A DNA stretch of 16,759 bases from an uncultured Bacteroidales bacterium. Its GTDB lineage: Bacteria; Bacteroidota; Bacteroidia; Bacteroidales; UBA932. Below the pieces are notes generated by a model that saw only the letters and a program-made list of their open reading frames with translations, made no database searches and was not told the origin of the DNA. The stretch covers positions 1-16,759 of the forward strand of contig CAKULN010000060.1 of the NCBI GenBank assembly GCA_934667175.1. Reading direction: 5' to 3'. The translations under genes and the position numbers were made by a program. Shown in pieces: positions 1 to 7,326 of the stretch (positions are counted from its first letter, which is position 1; each line of letters starts with the position of its first letter).

Positions 1-1
1 C

Positions 2-85
2 CAAGCAACGGTGCCCCTGACCGAAGAAATCCCTGTGGCAGCCTCCAGCAACGCTATGCTTTGTAAGAAAACTTTCAAGACGTAA
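2..85 (+). CDS. possible 3' end of a gene truncated by the window edge
   Basis: Reading from base 2, an open frame of 27 codons runs in from outside the window and stops at TAA 83-85. The encoded tail ends in ...AMLCKKTFKT. I do not recognise it. A second frame is open to base 66, so chance cannot be excluded over so short a stretch. If real, the gene points toward tRNA-His and the two are convergent across the REP-like pair at 184-249. Bases 86-183 hold no gene or RNA I can identify; the only regular feature there is a 10-bp palindrome CCTGTACAGG at 115-124. Confidence 0.25.
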   Translation, partial: QATVPLTEEIPVAASSNAMLCKKTFKT

Positions 86-183
86 CTCAGTGGTGCTTCA
101 GATATTAAGTATTTCCTGTACAGGCTATCTAAGATATATGCCTGAACATATACTTTTGGACTTGATCCCATCAATCCGAAGCC

Positions 184-208
184 GGTCACTGAGCCTGTCG
201 AAGTGACC
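184..208. repeat. REP-like palindrome, copy 1
   Basis: A 25-bp element with perfect 7-bp arms GGTCACT (184-190) and AGTGACC (202-208) around the core gagcctgtcga. It belongs to the same family as 225-249, 9773-9797 and 9972-9996. It lies in inverted orientation to copy 2, the two matching at 23 of 25 positions as reverse complements. Repeats with a TTCGACAAGCTCAG core turn up intergenically in many bacterial genomes; that statement is from memory. Confidence 0.75.
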
Positions 209-217
209 CCACCGACA

Positions 218-256
218 AATAAGCGGTCACTTCGACAAGCTCAGTAACCGCTTATT
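218..256 (-). terminator. hairpin downstream of tRNA-His
   Basis: AATAAGCGGT (218-227) pairs perfectly with ACCGCTTATT (247-256), a 10-bp stem enclosing the core of REP copy 2. On the minus strand it begins four bases after the tRNA CCA end. The U-rich tail is poor (TTATTTG), so it may act as a 3' processing or stabilising structure rather than a classic intrinsic terminator. Confidence 0.45.
225..249. repeat. REP-like palindrome, copy 2 (inverted relative to copy 1)
   Basis: A 25-bp element with arms GGTCACT (225-231) and AGTAACC (243-249), one mismatch, and core tcgacaagctc. Together with copy 1 it forms a head-to-head pair separated by 16 bp, the usual arrangement of REP doublets. The outer bases also form part of the hairpin at 218-256. 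Confidence 0.75.
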
Positions 257-260
257 ATTT

Positions 261-337
261 TGGGGTGCGATGTGGGGCTCGAACCCACGACACCCAGAAC
301 CACAATCTGGTGCTCTACCAACTGAACTAATCGCACC
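261..337 (-). tRNA. tRNA-His (anticodon GTG), CCA encoded
   Basis: Read on the minus strand from 337, the sequence folds as a full cloverleaf. The acceptor stem GTGCGAT/ATCGCAC is extended by the extra 5' G (337) opposite the discriminator C (264), the hallmark of tRNA-His. The D arm carries AGTTGGT, the anticodon stem CCAGA/TCTGG holds TTGTGGT with anticodon GTG, and the T arm is GTGGG-TTCGAGC-CCCAC. A genomically encoded CCA occupies 263-261. A promoter lies just upstream at 351-380. Confidence 0.97.
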
Positions 338-350
338 GTGTTAGAGATTG

Positions 351-380
351 CAAAGGTACGAAAAAATTTTACAATCGCAA
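351..380 (-). promoter_or_regulatory. Bacteroidota-type promoter for tRNA-His
   Basis: On the minus strand TTG (380-378), a 19-base spacer and TACCTTTG (358-351) match the Bacteroidota -33/-7 consensus. If the last G is taken as -4, transcription starts near 347, giving a leader of about 10 nt before the mature tRNA 5' end. Confidence 0.8.
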
Positions 381-483
381 GGGTATATCTCAATATTTTT
401 AAAAAAGCAGAGTGTACTTTATACTGGCAGGGAAAACATACGTCGCCGGTCAGGCAATGAAAGTGCAAGTTAATCCCCATGCA

Positions 484-516
484 TTGCTGAAAATTCAGTG
501 CGTATTGTTATCTTTG
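484..516 (+). promoter_or_regulatory. promoter of the CapA-type gene
   Basis: TTG (484-486), a 22-base spacer and a perfect TATCTTTG (509-516). The same eight bases followed by CGC also form the -7 element of the TonB receptor gene at 16693-16700. The start codon lies only three bases after this box, so the start is predicted at or next to the A of ATG 520, implying a leaderless mRNA. Confidence 0.6.
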
Positions 517-519
517 CGC

Positions 520-1764
520 ATGCGGAAAATTCTGACAGCCAGTCTTCTGTTCCTTACACTTACCTGTTCTGCGATGTCACAAGACATCCAGAGGGGTTCA
601 TTTCAGCATGGCTCGATTTCCTCTCGCTTTCAAGCGGCTCAAAACCTCCGGGATGGGTTATTGTCGCGGAACGGCAAGCCGAAGCCATGCCTTACACAAG
701 GACTGAATATTCCACATCCTTTCTTCCAGACTCCGGACACGGTCAGCGTTGTGATCATGGGAGACATGATGATGCATCGGGACCAGATCGCGAACGCAAG
801 GGTCGGAGAAGACACATTCGATTTCTCGGAATATTTCCCAAAGATTGAGCACCTGATCAAAGGAGCGGACATAGCCGTGGCGAACATGGAGTTCACTCTG
901 GCCGGAAAACCTTACACCGGCTACCCGTGCTTCTCGGCGCCGGACAGCTATGCCGAGGCGGTTGCGGAAAGCGGTGTGGACATATTCCTGACCGCGAACA
1001 ACCATATTCTTGACAAAGGGACGGAAGGGATTCGGAGGACTTTGGAAATATATTCAAAGATGGAGAATGACGGGCTCGTCAGGCACACCGGCGCCGCCGC
1101 TTCCGCCGAGGATGACTCGCTGCGGTTCCCGCTGAAGGTCGTTTCGAAGGGCATCCGCCTCGCATTCATCAACTTCACTTACGGCACGAACCTCGACATT
1201 CCGGAAGAGTTCCCGAAAGTCCACCGGATAGACACAACCGAAATATCCGGCGCGATCCGAAGGGCAAGGGAATCAGGGGCCGACTTCATCATAGCGCTGC
1301 CACATTGGGGCAATGAATATGTCCTCAGACATTCAGCCTCGCAGGGCCGGTTGGCGCGCTGGCTGGCGGAAAAAGGCTGCGACGCGGTGGTCGGGGCGCA
1401 CCCTCATGTGCCGCAAGACATTGAGACCCTGACAGTCTCATCGAAAAACGGAGTCGGAGCGAGGAAAGTGCCGGTGGTATATTCATTGGGAAATTTCGTC
1501 TCGAACATGAGTGCCCCGAACACCCAGGTCGGGATGATGGTGACGCTTCGCTTCACGAAAGATTGGCTTGGGAACAAGAATATGCTGGAGCCGCTTCTGA
1601 CGCTGACATGGTGCTCAAGGCCAGGCCACCTGACGCGCGGCCACACCACAATCCCTATCAAGGAATATGTCGGCAGACGTGACCTGTGGCGCAATCCATG
1701 GGACTACGACAAGATGATCGCCTCCTACGAGAGGGTAAAGAAAGAAACAGGAATTATTGATTGA
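520..1764 (+). CDS. exported CapA / poly-gamma-glutamate synthesis type protein
   Basis: A 414-residue protein of the CapA (PGA_cap) family, whose members have a metallophosphoesterase-like fold and take part in poly-gamma-glutamate or related capsule handling; many Bacteroidota members have no tested role. The start chosen, MRKILTASLLFLTLTCSAMSQ, gives a standard signal peptide. An upstream in-frame ATG at 412 would precede the promoter and bury this peptide, so it is rejected. Family motifs are intact and in order: GDMMMH (81-86), NMEF (122-125), NNHILD (160-165), HWG (262-264) and GAHPHV (292-297), followed by SLGNF. No capsule biosynthesis genes lie nearby. Nine GAATAT/ATATTC hexamer sites fall in this gene, the highest density among the larger genes. 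The fold assignment is firm; the substrate is unknown. Confidence 0.88.
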   Translation: MRKILTASLLFLTLTCSAMSQDIQRGSFQHGSISSRFQAAQNLRDGLLSRNGKPKPCLTQGLNIPHPFFQTPDTVSVVIMGDMMMHRDQIANARVGEDTFDFSEYFPKIEHLIKGADIAVANMEFTLAGKPYTGYPCFSAPDSYAEAVAESGVDIFLTANNHILDKGTEGIRRTLEIYSKMENDGLVRHTGAAASAEDDSLRFPLKVVSKGIRLAFINFTYGTNLDIPEEFPKVHRIDTTEISGAIRRARESGADFIIALPHWGNEYVLRHSASQGRLARWLAEKGCDAVVGAHPHVPQDIETLTVSSKNGVGARKVPVVYSLGNFVSNMSAPNTQVGMMVTLRFTKDWLGNKNMLEPLLTLTWCSRPGHLTRGHTTIPIKEYVGRRDLWRNPWDYDKMIASYERVKKETGIID

Positions 1765-1769
1765 TTCAA

Positions 1770-1842
1770 GTTTCGCAAATGCGAAACACCGCTGTTCTTC
1801 ACTGCTTTCAGTGAAAGCAAGTCCCTCCCCCGAGGGGAGGGA
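1770..1842. repeat. three consecutive hairpins between the CapA gene and phoH
   Basis: Hairpin 1 is GTTTCGCA-AA-TGCGAAAC (1770-1787). Hairpin 2 is TTCACTG-CTTT-CAGTGAA (1798-1815). Hairpin 3 is TCCCTCCCC-CGA-GGGGAGGGA (1822-1842). All stems are perfect. The third is followed by TTT and then purine-rich DNA, so termination of the CapA transcript is possible but the U-tract is short. The remaining gap to phoH (1843-1953) has no TAnnTTTG box. Confidence 0.7.
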
Positions 1843-1953
1843 TTTAGGGAGAGGGTAACGTAAATTGATGTGGGTGGGCAATCACCCCCGAACGTGAGAT
1901 AATGTTTTATACAGCAAGCAATTGCCTACTTGCGAAAGTTGAGTTGATTGACA

Positions 1954-3018
1954 ATGAAGAAAACCATAACGCTTGACGCCATCGACCCCATCGAGATTTT
2001 CGGGGCCGGTAACAAGATACTCGAAGAGTTCTGCTCTTATTTTCATGGACTTAAGGTTGTTGCCAGAGGCAATGAGATCCACCTTGAGGGCAAAGAAAAT
2101 GACATTCAGGAGTTTAACCAGAAATTCGCCGAGTTGATCGAGCGGCGGATGCACAAGATGAACCTCACGGCCTTCGATGTAGAGGACATCTTCGACGAGG
2201 AGAACTCACCCAACAATTTCAAACTGAACGGAGAGGCGATCATCGTCCACAGCACTGAGGGCAAACCGATCAAGGCGCGCAACAAGACCCAGCAGGAGAT
2301 GGTCAAGGCCTATTTCGAGAACGACCTCGTCTTCGCCGTCGGCCCGGCCGGAACCGGAAAGACCTACGTTGCGATAGCCCTGGCGGTAAGGGCGCTGAAG
2401 AACCGGGAAATAAAACGCATCATCCTGACCCGTCCCGCCGTCGAGGCCGGTGAACGGCTCGGATTTCTGCCCGGAGACCTGAAGGACAAGCTGGATCCGT
2501 ACCTCCAGCCGCTGTACGACGCCCTTGGAGACATGATCCCGCCCAAAAGGCTGCAAGAGTTCATCGAGGAGGGCACCATCCAGATCGCTCCGCTGGCTTA
2601 CATGCGAGGCCGCACCCTGGACCGTGCCTGTGTCATCCTTGACGAGGCCCAGAACACGAACCTCGGCCAGTTGAAGATGTTCCTGACTCGAATGGGCATG
2701 AACGCCAAGTTCATCGTGACCGGTGACGCGACCCAGGTCGATCTCCCCCGCCGTGAGGATTCCGGCCTTCTGCGCGGCATCAGCCTCCTTAAGAACATCA
2801 AGGGCGTCAGCACCATCTTCTTCTCCAACGAGGACATCGTCCGTCATCCGCTCGTGAGCAAGATTGTCAAGGCGTTCGACCGCAAGGAGGCCGAGGAGAC
2901 TGCCGAGACAGTCGGGGCTGCCGGAACTACCGGGACTGCCGGAACTGCCGAGACCGTCTGGACCTCCGGAACCGCCGGGACTCTGGAGGACAATGATGGG
3001 CAGAGTCGCCAAGGATGA
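1954..3018 (+). CDS. PhoH family ATPase (PhoH-like / YbeZ type)
   Basis: A 354-residue cytoplasmic P-loop ATPase of the PhoH family; YbeZ-type members are linked to RNA handling and ribosome maturation with the YbeY endonuclease. An N-terminal region of about 100 residues is followed by the ATPase: Walker A GPAGTGKT (130-137), ILTRPAVEAGE (157-167), Walker B VILDEAQNT (227-235), VTGDATQVDLPR (255-266), and the family C-terminal SNEDIVRHPLVSKIV (291-305). The ATG at 1954 is preferred over a TTG two codons upstream. The tail is unusual: residues 317-343 are nine tripeptides resembling AGT, encoded by nine 9-bp units, followed by a polar end. No promoter box is visible upstream, so transcription may come from the CapA gene or from a promoter of another type. 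Converges on the TPR gene. Confidence 0.93.
   Translation: MKKTITLDAIDPIEIFGAGNKILEEFCSYFHGLKVVARGNEIHLEGKENDIQEFNQKFAELIERRMHKMNLTAFDVEDIFDEENSPNNFKLNGEAIIVHSTEGKPIKARNKTQQEMVKAYFENDLVFAVGPAGTGKTYVAIALAVRALKNREIKRIILTRPAVEAGERLGFLPGDLKDKLDPYLQPLYDALGDMIPPKRLQEFIEEGTIQIAPLAYMRGRTLDRACVILDEAQNTNLGQLKMFLTRMGMNAKFIVTGDATQVDLPRREDSGLLRGISLLKNIKGVSTIFFSNEDIVRHPLVSKIVKAFDRKEAEETAETVGAAGTTGTAGTAETVWTSGTAGTLEDNDGQSRQG
2902..2982 (+). repeat. nine imperfect 9-bp coding repeats at the 3' end of phoH
   Basis: The units translate in frame as AET-VGA-AGT-TGT-AGT-AET-VWT-SGT-AGT. The best-conserved unit is GCCGGAACT (twice), with ACCGGGACT and GCCGGGACT as close variants. Because each unit is three codons, copy-number changes would lengthen or shorten the tail without a frameshift. 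Confidence 0.85.
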
Positions 3019-3033
3019 AAATCCGCCAAGACT

Positions 3034-3143
3034 TCGTGGCGGACAAATTGCTGACTATCAGCCATTAAAGCAATCACCTCCAGTCCGATTCGACTGGAGG
3101 TGATTTAGTTATTTGCTGTATATCAAGCATTTATCCGCCACGA
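3034..3143. terminator. concentric palindrome between convergent phoH and TPR genes, probable bidirectional terminator
   Basis: The core is a perfect 14-bp stem, AATCACCTCCAGTC (3072-3085) with its complement at 3092-3105, around a 6-base loop. Outside it TCGTGGCGGA (3034-3043) pairs perfectly with TCCGCCACGA (3134-3143). Both pairs share the same centre (3088.5). The 28-base connecting arms also match at about 17 positions as reverse complements. A further local stem TCCGCCA/TGGCGGA (3022-3028/3037-3043) can compete on the left side. It lies between the phoH stop (3018) and the TPR stop (3152), so it could end both transcripts. Confidence 0.75.
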
Positions 3144-3151
3144 GATACCGA

Positions 3152-4471
3152 TTAATTGTTCAGCAGGGCGTTGTACTTCTCGTAGCCGGCCTGATACTTA
3201 GGATCCTGGTCACGGAAACGATAGTAGATCTGCTTGAGGTACTCAGCGATTGTTGATTTGATAGCAGCATCTTCGCAAACAACATAGGCCTGCTCGAACG
3301 GCTCGATGCACTTCTTCAATGTCACCTCGAAATCCTGAACAAGAGCCATGTACTTGTTGTCGTCAAGCTCATTCTGGGCTTTTTCCTGAAGCTCGAGAGC
3401 CTTGTCATAGTACATCTGACCCTTTCCGATGTAGGCGAATACGTACTTAGGATCCTTGGCTGCGGACTCGTCATACGCCTTTGCGGCCTTGTCCAGCTCT
3501 CCAAGCTGCTTGTAGGCCTGTCCCTCGACATAGTAGAGGGAAGCGTTGTCAGGAGAAGTGGTCTTGGCCTGCTGGAGGAGTTCGAAGAGTCTGTCTGTGC
3601 CTTCACCGCTGGTCATGTAGTAGTTGATGAGACCGAAGACGATGCTCTCGCTTGTCGGGAATTTCTGGAAACCCTGCTCAAGATAGTCCTTTGCGGCAGT
3701 CTTGCCGGCCTTGGTTGTGTCGATGTGGGACACACAGTCGGAAAGCTTCGCGAAAACCTCACCGTTGTCTCCGTAGTAACCATAACCCAGACACTTGTCG
3801 AACATGTCCTTGGCCTTGGAGAAATTCTCCGTGCTCCAAGATGTGAAAGCTGCGTTGTACAGGGAATTGGTGTCAATCTGAGCGTAAGGCTTCTGTGCGG
3901 CGGCATTGTAGGCTGCCTCAAAGTACTCTTCAGCCTTCTTGACGTCACCAAGGGTGTAGGAGTTGTAGGCCTCCTGATTAAGCTTCTCGGAGATGGTCTT
4001 GATCCCGGCGCTGATGTCTTTGTCCTTGCTGTGCTTCACATCAAGCTCGTAAGCCTTCTTATAGGCCTCAAGCGCCTTAGGAAGAGCGTTCTCGACAACC
4101 GGTTTCACAACCTCGATCACCGAGAGCTGGCCATTGGCGTTGAAGTAGAGATTCTTGTTCTCGTAAACCTGCTTGGTGTACTGGGCCCCGTTCAGGGTGA
4201 CCATCTCGACAGAAGCCGGTTTCTCGCCACCCATGGAAAGCTGGAGGGCGTTCATGTCAGCGCCGAGCCAAACATTTCCGGCAGGAGCTCCGTAAGCGTC
4301 AACATAGGCTTGGGCAAGCTTCATCCAAGTCGCCACCTTAGTGGCCTTCTTCTCGTTCTGGGAAGCGGCCAGAGCACTCTCGACCGCCTTTGCGGCTGAG
4401 TTCACGTTAGACTGGGCATCCGCTACCTGGAAGGAAGCGAGCAATGCCAAAACAATCAATGTCCTTTTCAT
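3152..4471 (-). CDS. exported TPR-repeat protein downstream of gyrA
   Basis: A 439-residue protein with a clear signal peptide (MKRTLIVLALLASFQVADAQ) and helical repeats through most of its length. TPR-like helices are readable at 129-146 (ALEAYKKAYELD), 175-195 (AEEYFEAAY), 204-230 (AKDMFDKCLGYG), 310-360 (two units, including LGELDKAAKAYDESAAKDP) and 385-415. Lacking a lipobox, it is probably periplasmic, where TPR proteins act as scaffolds; its partner is unknown. It begins 31 bp after the gyrA stop with no TAnnTTTG box between, so it probably shares the gyrA transcript. Tyr is read here almost only as TAC and the gene has no GAATAT hexamer, as expected for strongly selected codon usage; high expression is inference. 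Confidence 0.88.
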   Translation of the reverse strand: MKRTLIVLALLASFQVADAQSNVNSAAKAVESALAASQNEKKATKVATWMKLAQAYVDAYGAPAGNVWLGADMNALQLSMGGEKPASVEMVTLNGAQYTKQVYENKNLYFNANGQLSVIEVVKPVVENALPKALEAYKKAYELDVKHSKDKDISAGIKTISEKLNQEAYNSYTLGDVKKAEEYFEAAYNAAAQKPYAQIDTNSLYNAAFTSWSTENFSKAKDMFDKCLGYGYYGDNGEVFAKLSDCVSHIDTTKAGKTAAKDYLEQGFQKFPTSESIVFGLINYYMTSGEGTDRLFELLQQAKTTSPDNASLYYVEGQAYKQLGELDKAAKAYDESAAKDPKYVFAYIGKGQMYYDKALELQEKAQNELDDNKYMALVQDFEVTLKKCIEPFEQAYVVCEDAAIKSTIAEYLKQIYYRFRDQDPKYQAGYEKYNALLNN

Positions 4472-4480
4472 GATTATTGG

Positions 4481-4500
4481 TATTTAGTTGTTTCTAAATA
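4481..4500 (-). other. intercistronic hairpin between gyrA and the TPR gene
   Basis: TATTTAG (4481-4487) and CTAAATA (4494-4500) form a perfect 7-bp AT-rich stem with a 6-base loop, just 3' of the gyrA stop and 5' of the TPR start. It is weak, and could be chance, a processing site or a modulator of translation of the TPR gene. Confidence 0.35.
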
Positions 4501-4502
4501 AA

Positions 4503-7028
4503 CTATTCCTGCGGTGTCTCGGAAGTCTCCTCGGCGGCCGGTTGTTCCTCGTCACCACTTTTCTCGACAGTCGAGATGGCCGCGATCGAGTCGCCGTTCT
4601 TGATGTTGATCAGTTTCACGCCCTGGGTCGCCCTACCGGCCACTCTGATGTCGGAGACCGCCATCCTTATCGTCAGACCGGACTTCTCGATGATCATCAG
4701 GTCATCGTTCTCGGTCACATTCTTGATGGCGATCAGCTTGCCGGTCTTCTCGGTGATGCTGATGGTCTTGACACCCTTGCCGCCTCGGTTGGTGATACGA
4801 TACTCATCGAAATCCGTTCTCTTTCCGAATCCGTTCTCGCTCACGACAAGCACAGTGTGCGCCGAAGCGTCCTCCGCCTTAGGATCGTAATTGATGGCTC
4901 CGATGACCTCATCGTCGTCTTCAATATTGATGCCACGTACTCCGGTGGAGTTTCTGCCCATCGGACGGGCGTCGGTCTCGTCGAAGCGGCAGCAGCGTCC
5001 CTCGCGGGCGGCGATCAGAATTTCCTCGCTGCCGTTGGTCAGCAAGGCCTCGACCAGCTCATCCCCCTCACGGAGGTTGACGGCGTTCACTCCAGCCGCC
5101 CTTGGGTGTGAATATGCCTCCAGAGATGTCTTCTTGATGACACCCCTCTTGGTAATCAGCACGATGTTGTTGCCGCTGACATATTCAGGATCCTTGAGGG
5201 TCTTGACGTTGATGTAAGCCAGGATCTTGTCGTTAGGAATGTTGAGAACGTTCTGGATGGCGCGTCCCTTGGATGCCCTTGAGCCTTCTGGAATCTCGTA
5301 GACCTTGAGCCAGAAGCAACGTCCGGTCTGGGTGAAAAGGAGCATCGTGGAGTGCATGTTCGCGATGTAGATGTGGTCAATGAAGTCCTCGTCCCTCGTC
5401 GCGCTTCCCTTCATACCGACTCCGCCGCGCGCCTGGGTGCGGTACTCAGTCAGAGGAGTCCTCTTGATGTAGCCCAGATGCGAGATCGTGATGACCATGT
5501 CCTCGTCGGCGTAGAAGTCCTCCGGATTGAACTCACCTGCGGAAGGACGAATCTCTGTCCTTCTCGGATCGGCATATTTGTTCTTGAGTTCGATCGTCTC
5601 TGCCTTGATGACCTTCATCTGCTCCTCCACGCTGCCGAGAATCTCGTTGCAGCGGGCGATGAACTTCTCAAGTTCGTCATATTCAGCCTGAAGTTTCTCT
5701 CTTTCCAGTCCGGTCAGCTGACGGAGCCTCATCTCCACGATGGCTGTCGCCTGTGCGTCCGTGAACTCGAAGCGGGAAATCAACTCGGACTTGGCCTCGT
5801 CAACATTGGCTGAATGCCTGATGATGTGGATGATCTCATCGATGACATCAATGGCTTTCAGCAGACCTTCAAGAATGTGTGCCCTCTTCTGGGCCTTCTC
5901 CAACTCAAACTTAGTCCTGCGGATGATGACATCGTGGCGGAACTCCACAAAGTTGGCGATCATGTCCTTGAGGGACAGAGTCCTTGGACGTCCCTTGACA
6001 AGGGCGACATTATTGAACGCGAAGCTGGACTGAAGCTGGGTGTACTTGAACAAGGTGTTGAGCACGACGTTGGAGTTGCAGCCCTGCTTTACCCTGATCA
6101 CGACACGGACACCCTCGCGGGAGGTCTCGTCGTTGATGTAGGTGATGCCCTCGATCTTCTTGTCCTCGACCAGCTGGCCGATCTTCTCGATCATCTCCTT
6201 CTTGTTGACCATATAAGGGATCTCGGTCACGACGATGGTCTCACGGCCGTTGTCGGCGACCTCGATCTCGGTCTTCGCACGGACCACAACCTTGCCGCGG
6301 CCGGTCTCGTAGGCGTCCTTGATGCCGCTCACTCCCATGATGATGCCGCCGGTCGGGAAGTCCGGGCCCTTGATGTGCTGCATCAGGCCGTCAGTGTCGA
6401 TGTCCGGGTTGTCGATGTAGGCACAGATGGCGTCACAGCATTCGCCCAGATTGTGCGGAGCCATGTTCGTGGCCATTCCGACGGCGATGCCCGACGATCC
6501 GTTAAGAAGAAGAAGCGGTGCCTTTGTAGGCAGCACAGTAGGCTCTTCCTCAGTGTCATCGAAGTTAAGCGTCATGTCCACGGTGTTCTTGTCGATGTCG
6601 GCAAGAACATCATCAGACATCTTCTGAAGTTTCGCCTCGGTGTACCTCATGGCGGCGACAGGGTCACCGTCCATGGATCCGAAGTTGCCCTGACCGAAAA
6701 TCATCGGGTAGCGCTGGTTCCAAGGCTGCGCGAGCCTGGCAAGAGCTTCATAGACGCTGGAGTCGCCGTGCGGATGGTACTTACCAAGCACCTCACCGAC
6801 AATCTTGGCGCACTTACGTGTCGGTCCGGAATACGACAGGCCAAGCCCGTCCATTCCGAAAAGTACTCTCCTCTGCACTGGCTTCAGGCCGTCCCTGGCA
6901 TCCGGCAGAGCGCGGGAGACGATGACGGACATCGAATAGTCGATGTACGCGGTACGCATCTCGTGATCGATCTCAACCGGTTCGATGATGCCGGTCTGGC
7001 CTTCCTCTTTCTTTTCCTCAATATCCAT
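4503..7028 (-). CDS. gyrA: DNA gyrase subunit A
   Basis: An 841-residue GyrA, the breakage-reunion subunit that introduces negative supercoils with GyrB. The N-terminus ([20 protein letters not shown]) is typical. The catalytic tyrosine is Tyr129 in [10 protein letters not shown], preceded by Arg128. The quinolone-determining loop [10 protein letters not shown] has Ser90 and Glu94 at the positions of E. coli Ser83 and Asp87, so no classic resistance substitution is seen. The C-terminal pinwheel contains the GyrA box as TNRGGKG near residues 750-757, as in other Bacteroidota. An acidic tail ([17 protein letters not shown]) ends the protein. Promoter at 7062-7092; the TPR gene follows at 31 bp. 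gyrA and clpC near each other is an arrangement I recall from other Bacteroidales. Confidence 0.98.
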   Translation of the reverse strand: MDIEEKKEEGQTGIIEPVEIDHEMRTAYIDYSMSVIVSRALPDARDGLKPVQRRVLFGMDGLGLSYSGPTRKCAKIVGEVLGKYHPHGDSSVYEALARLAQPWNQRYPMIFGQGNFGSMDGDPVAAMRYTEAKLQKMSDDVLADIDKNTVDMTLNFDDTEEEPTVLPTKAPLLLLNGSSGIAVGMATNMAPHNLGECCDAICAYIDNPDIDTDGLMQHIKGPDFPTGGIIMGVSGIKDAYETGRGKVVVRAKTEIEVADNGRETIVVTEIPYMVNKKEMIEKIGQLVEDKKIEGITYINDETSREGVRVVIRVKQGCNSNVVLNTLFKYTQLQSSFAFNNVALVKGRPRTLSLKDMIANFVEFRHDVIIRRTKFELEKAQKRAHILEGLLKAIDVIDEIIHIIRHSANVDEAKSELISRFEFTDAQATAIVEMRLRQLTGLEREKLQAEYDELEKFIARCNEILGSVEEQMKVIKAETIELKNKYADPRRTEIRPSAGEFNPEDFYADEDMVITISHLGYIKRTPLTEYRTQARGGVGMKGSATRDEDFIDHIYIANMHSTMLLFTQTGRCFWLKVYEIPEGSRASKGRAIQNVLNIPNDKILAYINVKTLKDPEYVSGNNIVLITKRGVIKKTSLEAYSHPRAAGVNAVNLREGDELVEALLTNGSEEILIAAREGRCCRFDETDARPMGRNSTGVRGINIEDDDEVIGAINYDPKAEDASAHTVLVVSENGFGKRTDFDEYRITNRGGKGVKTISITEKTGKLIAIKNVTENDDLMIIEKSGLTIRMAVSDIRVAGRATQGVKLINIKNGDSIAAISTVEKSGDEEQPAAEETSETPQE

Positions 7029-7061
7029 ATCGTGATGTTGAATACATTATAGTTAAACACG

Positions 7062-7092
7062 CAAAATTAGCAAAAAAAACCGAGAGAGACAA
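7062..7092 (-). promoter_or_regulatory. gyrA promoter
   Basis: On the minus strand TTG (7092-7090), 20-base spacer, TAATTTTG (7069-7062). Predicted start near 7058, giving a leader of about 29 nt to ATG 7028. The spacer contains an unbroken T8 run, and the -33 element sits in the loop of the putative clpC terminator. Confidence 0.7.
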
Positions 7093-7117
7093 CAGTGGAC
7101 AGAACCTCATCTCTCGG
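7072..7117 (-). terminator. putative intrinsic terminator of the clpC transcript
   Basis: On the minus strand CCGAGAGA (7117-7110), a 22-base loop, TCTCTCGG (7087-7080), then eight T (7079-7072). The order stem then T-tract suits transcripts arriving from clpC, about 210 nt past its stop. The long loop weakens the prediction. Confidence 0.45.
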
Positions 7118-7133
7118 CAAAAAATATTTCCGC

Positions 7134-7172
7134 GCTTGTGCCGTACTTTGGCACAAGCACATCCTACCTTTG
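7134..7172 (+). promoter_or_regulatory. promoter with overlapping inverted repeat upstream of the 42-codon ORF
   Basis: A perfect TACCTTTG -7 box lies at 7165-7172. The nearest TTTG upstream (7147-7150) is only 14 bases away, shorter than usual. Over the -33 region lies a perfect 9-bp inverted repeat, GCTTGTGCC (7134-7142) and GGCACAAGC (7150-7158), with a 7-base centre. The position is that of an operator for a dimeric regulator that could substitute for or block the -33 contact. Confidence 0.55.
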
Positions 7173-7197
7173 CATCAGAAACAAAAAAAACAAAGTC

Positions 7198-7326
7198 ATG
7201 AGAAACACTGAATATAATCTCGAAAAGCTCGCTTCAATGATCTCATCAGAGTCATCGTTCACCGCCCTCATGGAGATAATGGGAGACATGGGGCTGGAGT
7301 TCGAGGGAGCCGTCAAGGGCGCATAA
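7198..7326 (+). CDS. possible small protein, 42 residues, function unknown
   Basis: The ORF begins MRNTEYNLEKLASMISSESS and ends EFEGAVKGA. The ATG at 7198 is chosen because the promoter at 7134-7172 lies downstream of a possible GTG start at 7138. The predicted leader is about 22 nt. The peptide looks mostly helical, acidic in the middle, with no cysteine, signal peptide or membrane segment. The TAA ends at 7326, immediately before the clpC stop codon (7327-7329) on the other strand, so its transcript would run antisense into clpC. I do not recognise a family. The good -7 box and a clean ORF ending exactly at the gene boundary favour a real gene, but conservation is unknown. Confidence 0.5.
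   Translation: MRNTEYNLEKLASMISSESSFTALMEIMGDMGLEFEGAVKGA

Noticed and set aside
115..124. CCTGTACAGG palindrome as an operator
   Set aside because: An isolated 10-bp palindrome with no promoter box beside it; the larger dyad around it is poor.
412..519. An N-terminal extension of the CapA-type protein from ATG 412
   Set aside because: It would precede the TATCTTTG promoter and place 36 residues before a normal signal peptide.
2206..3012. A 268-codon minus-strand open frame opposite phoH
   Set aside because: It is the antisense shadow of phoH; its Gly/Ser-rich start is just the complement of the 9-bp coding repeats.
3725..4399. A 224-codon plus-strand open frame opposite the TPR gene
   Set aside because: It is an antisense shadow of a gene with a signal peptide and TPR helices.
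6735..6775. Quinolone-resistance substitution in GyrA
   Set aside because: The key serine is present (Ser90) and Glu94 at the Asp87 position also occurs in susceptible GyrA proteins of other bacteria.
5814..7052. A 412-codon plus-strand open frame opposite gyrA
   Set aside because: It lies entirely antisense to a full-length, motif-complete gyrA. The composition is a codon-mirror artefact of a GC-biased gene and no family is recognisable.
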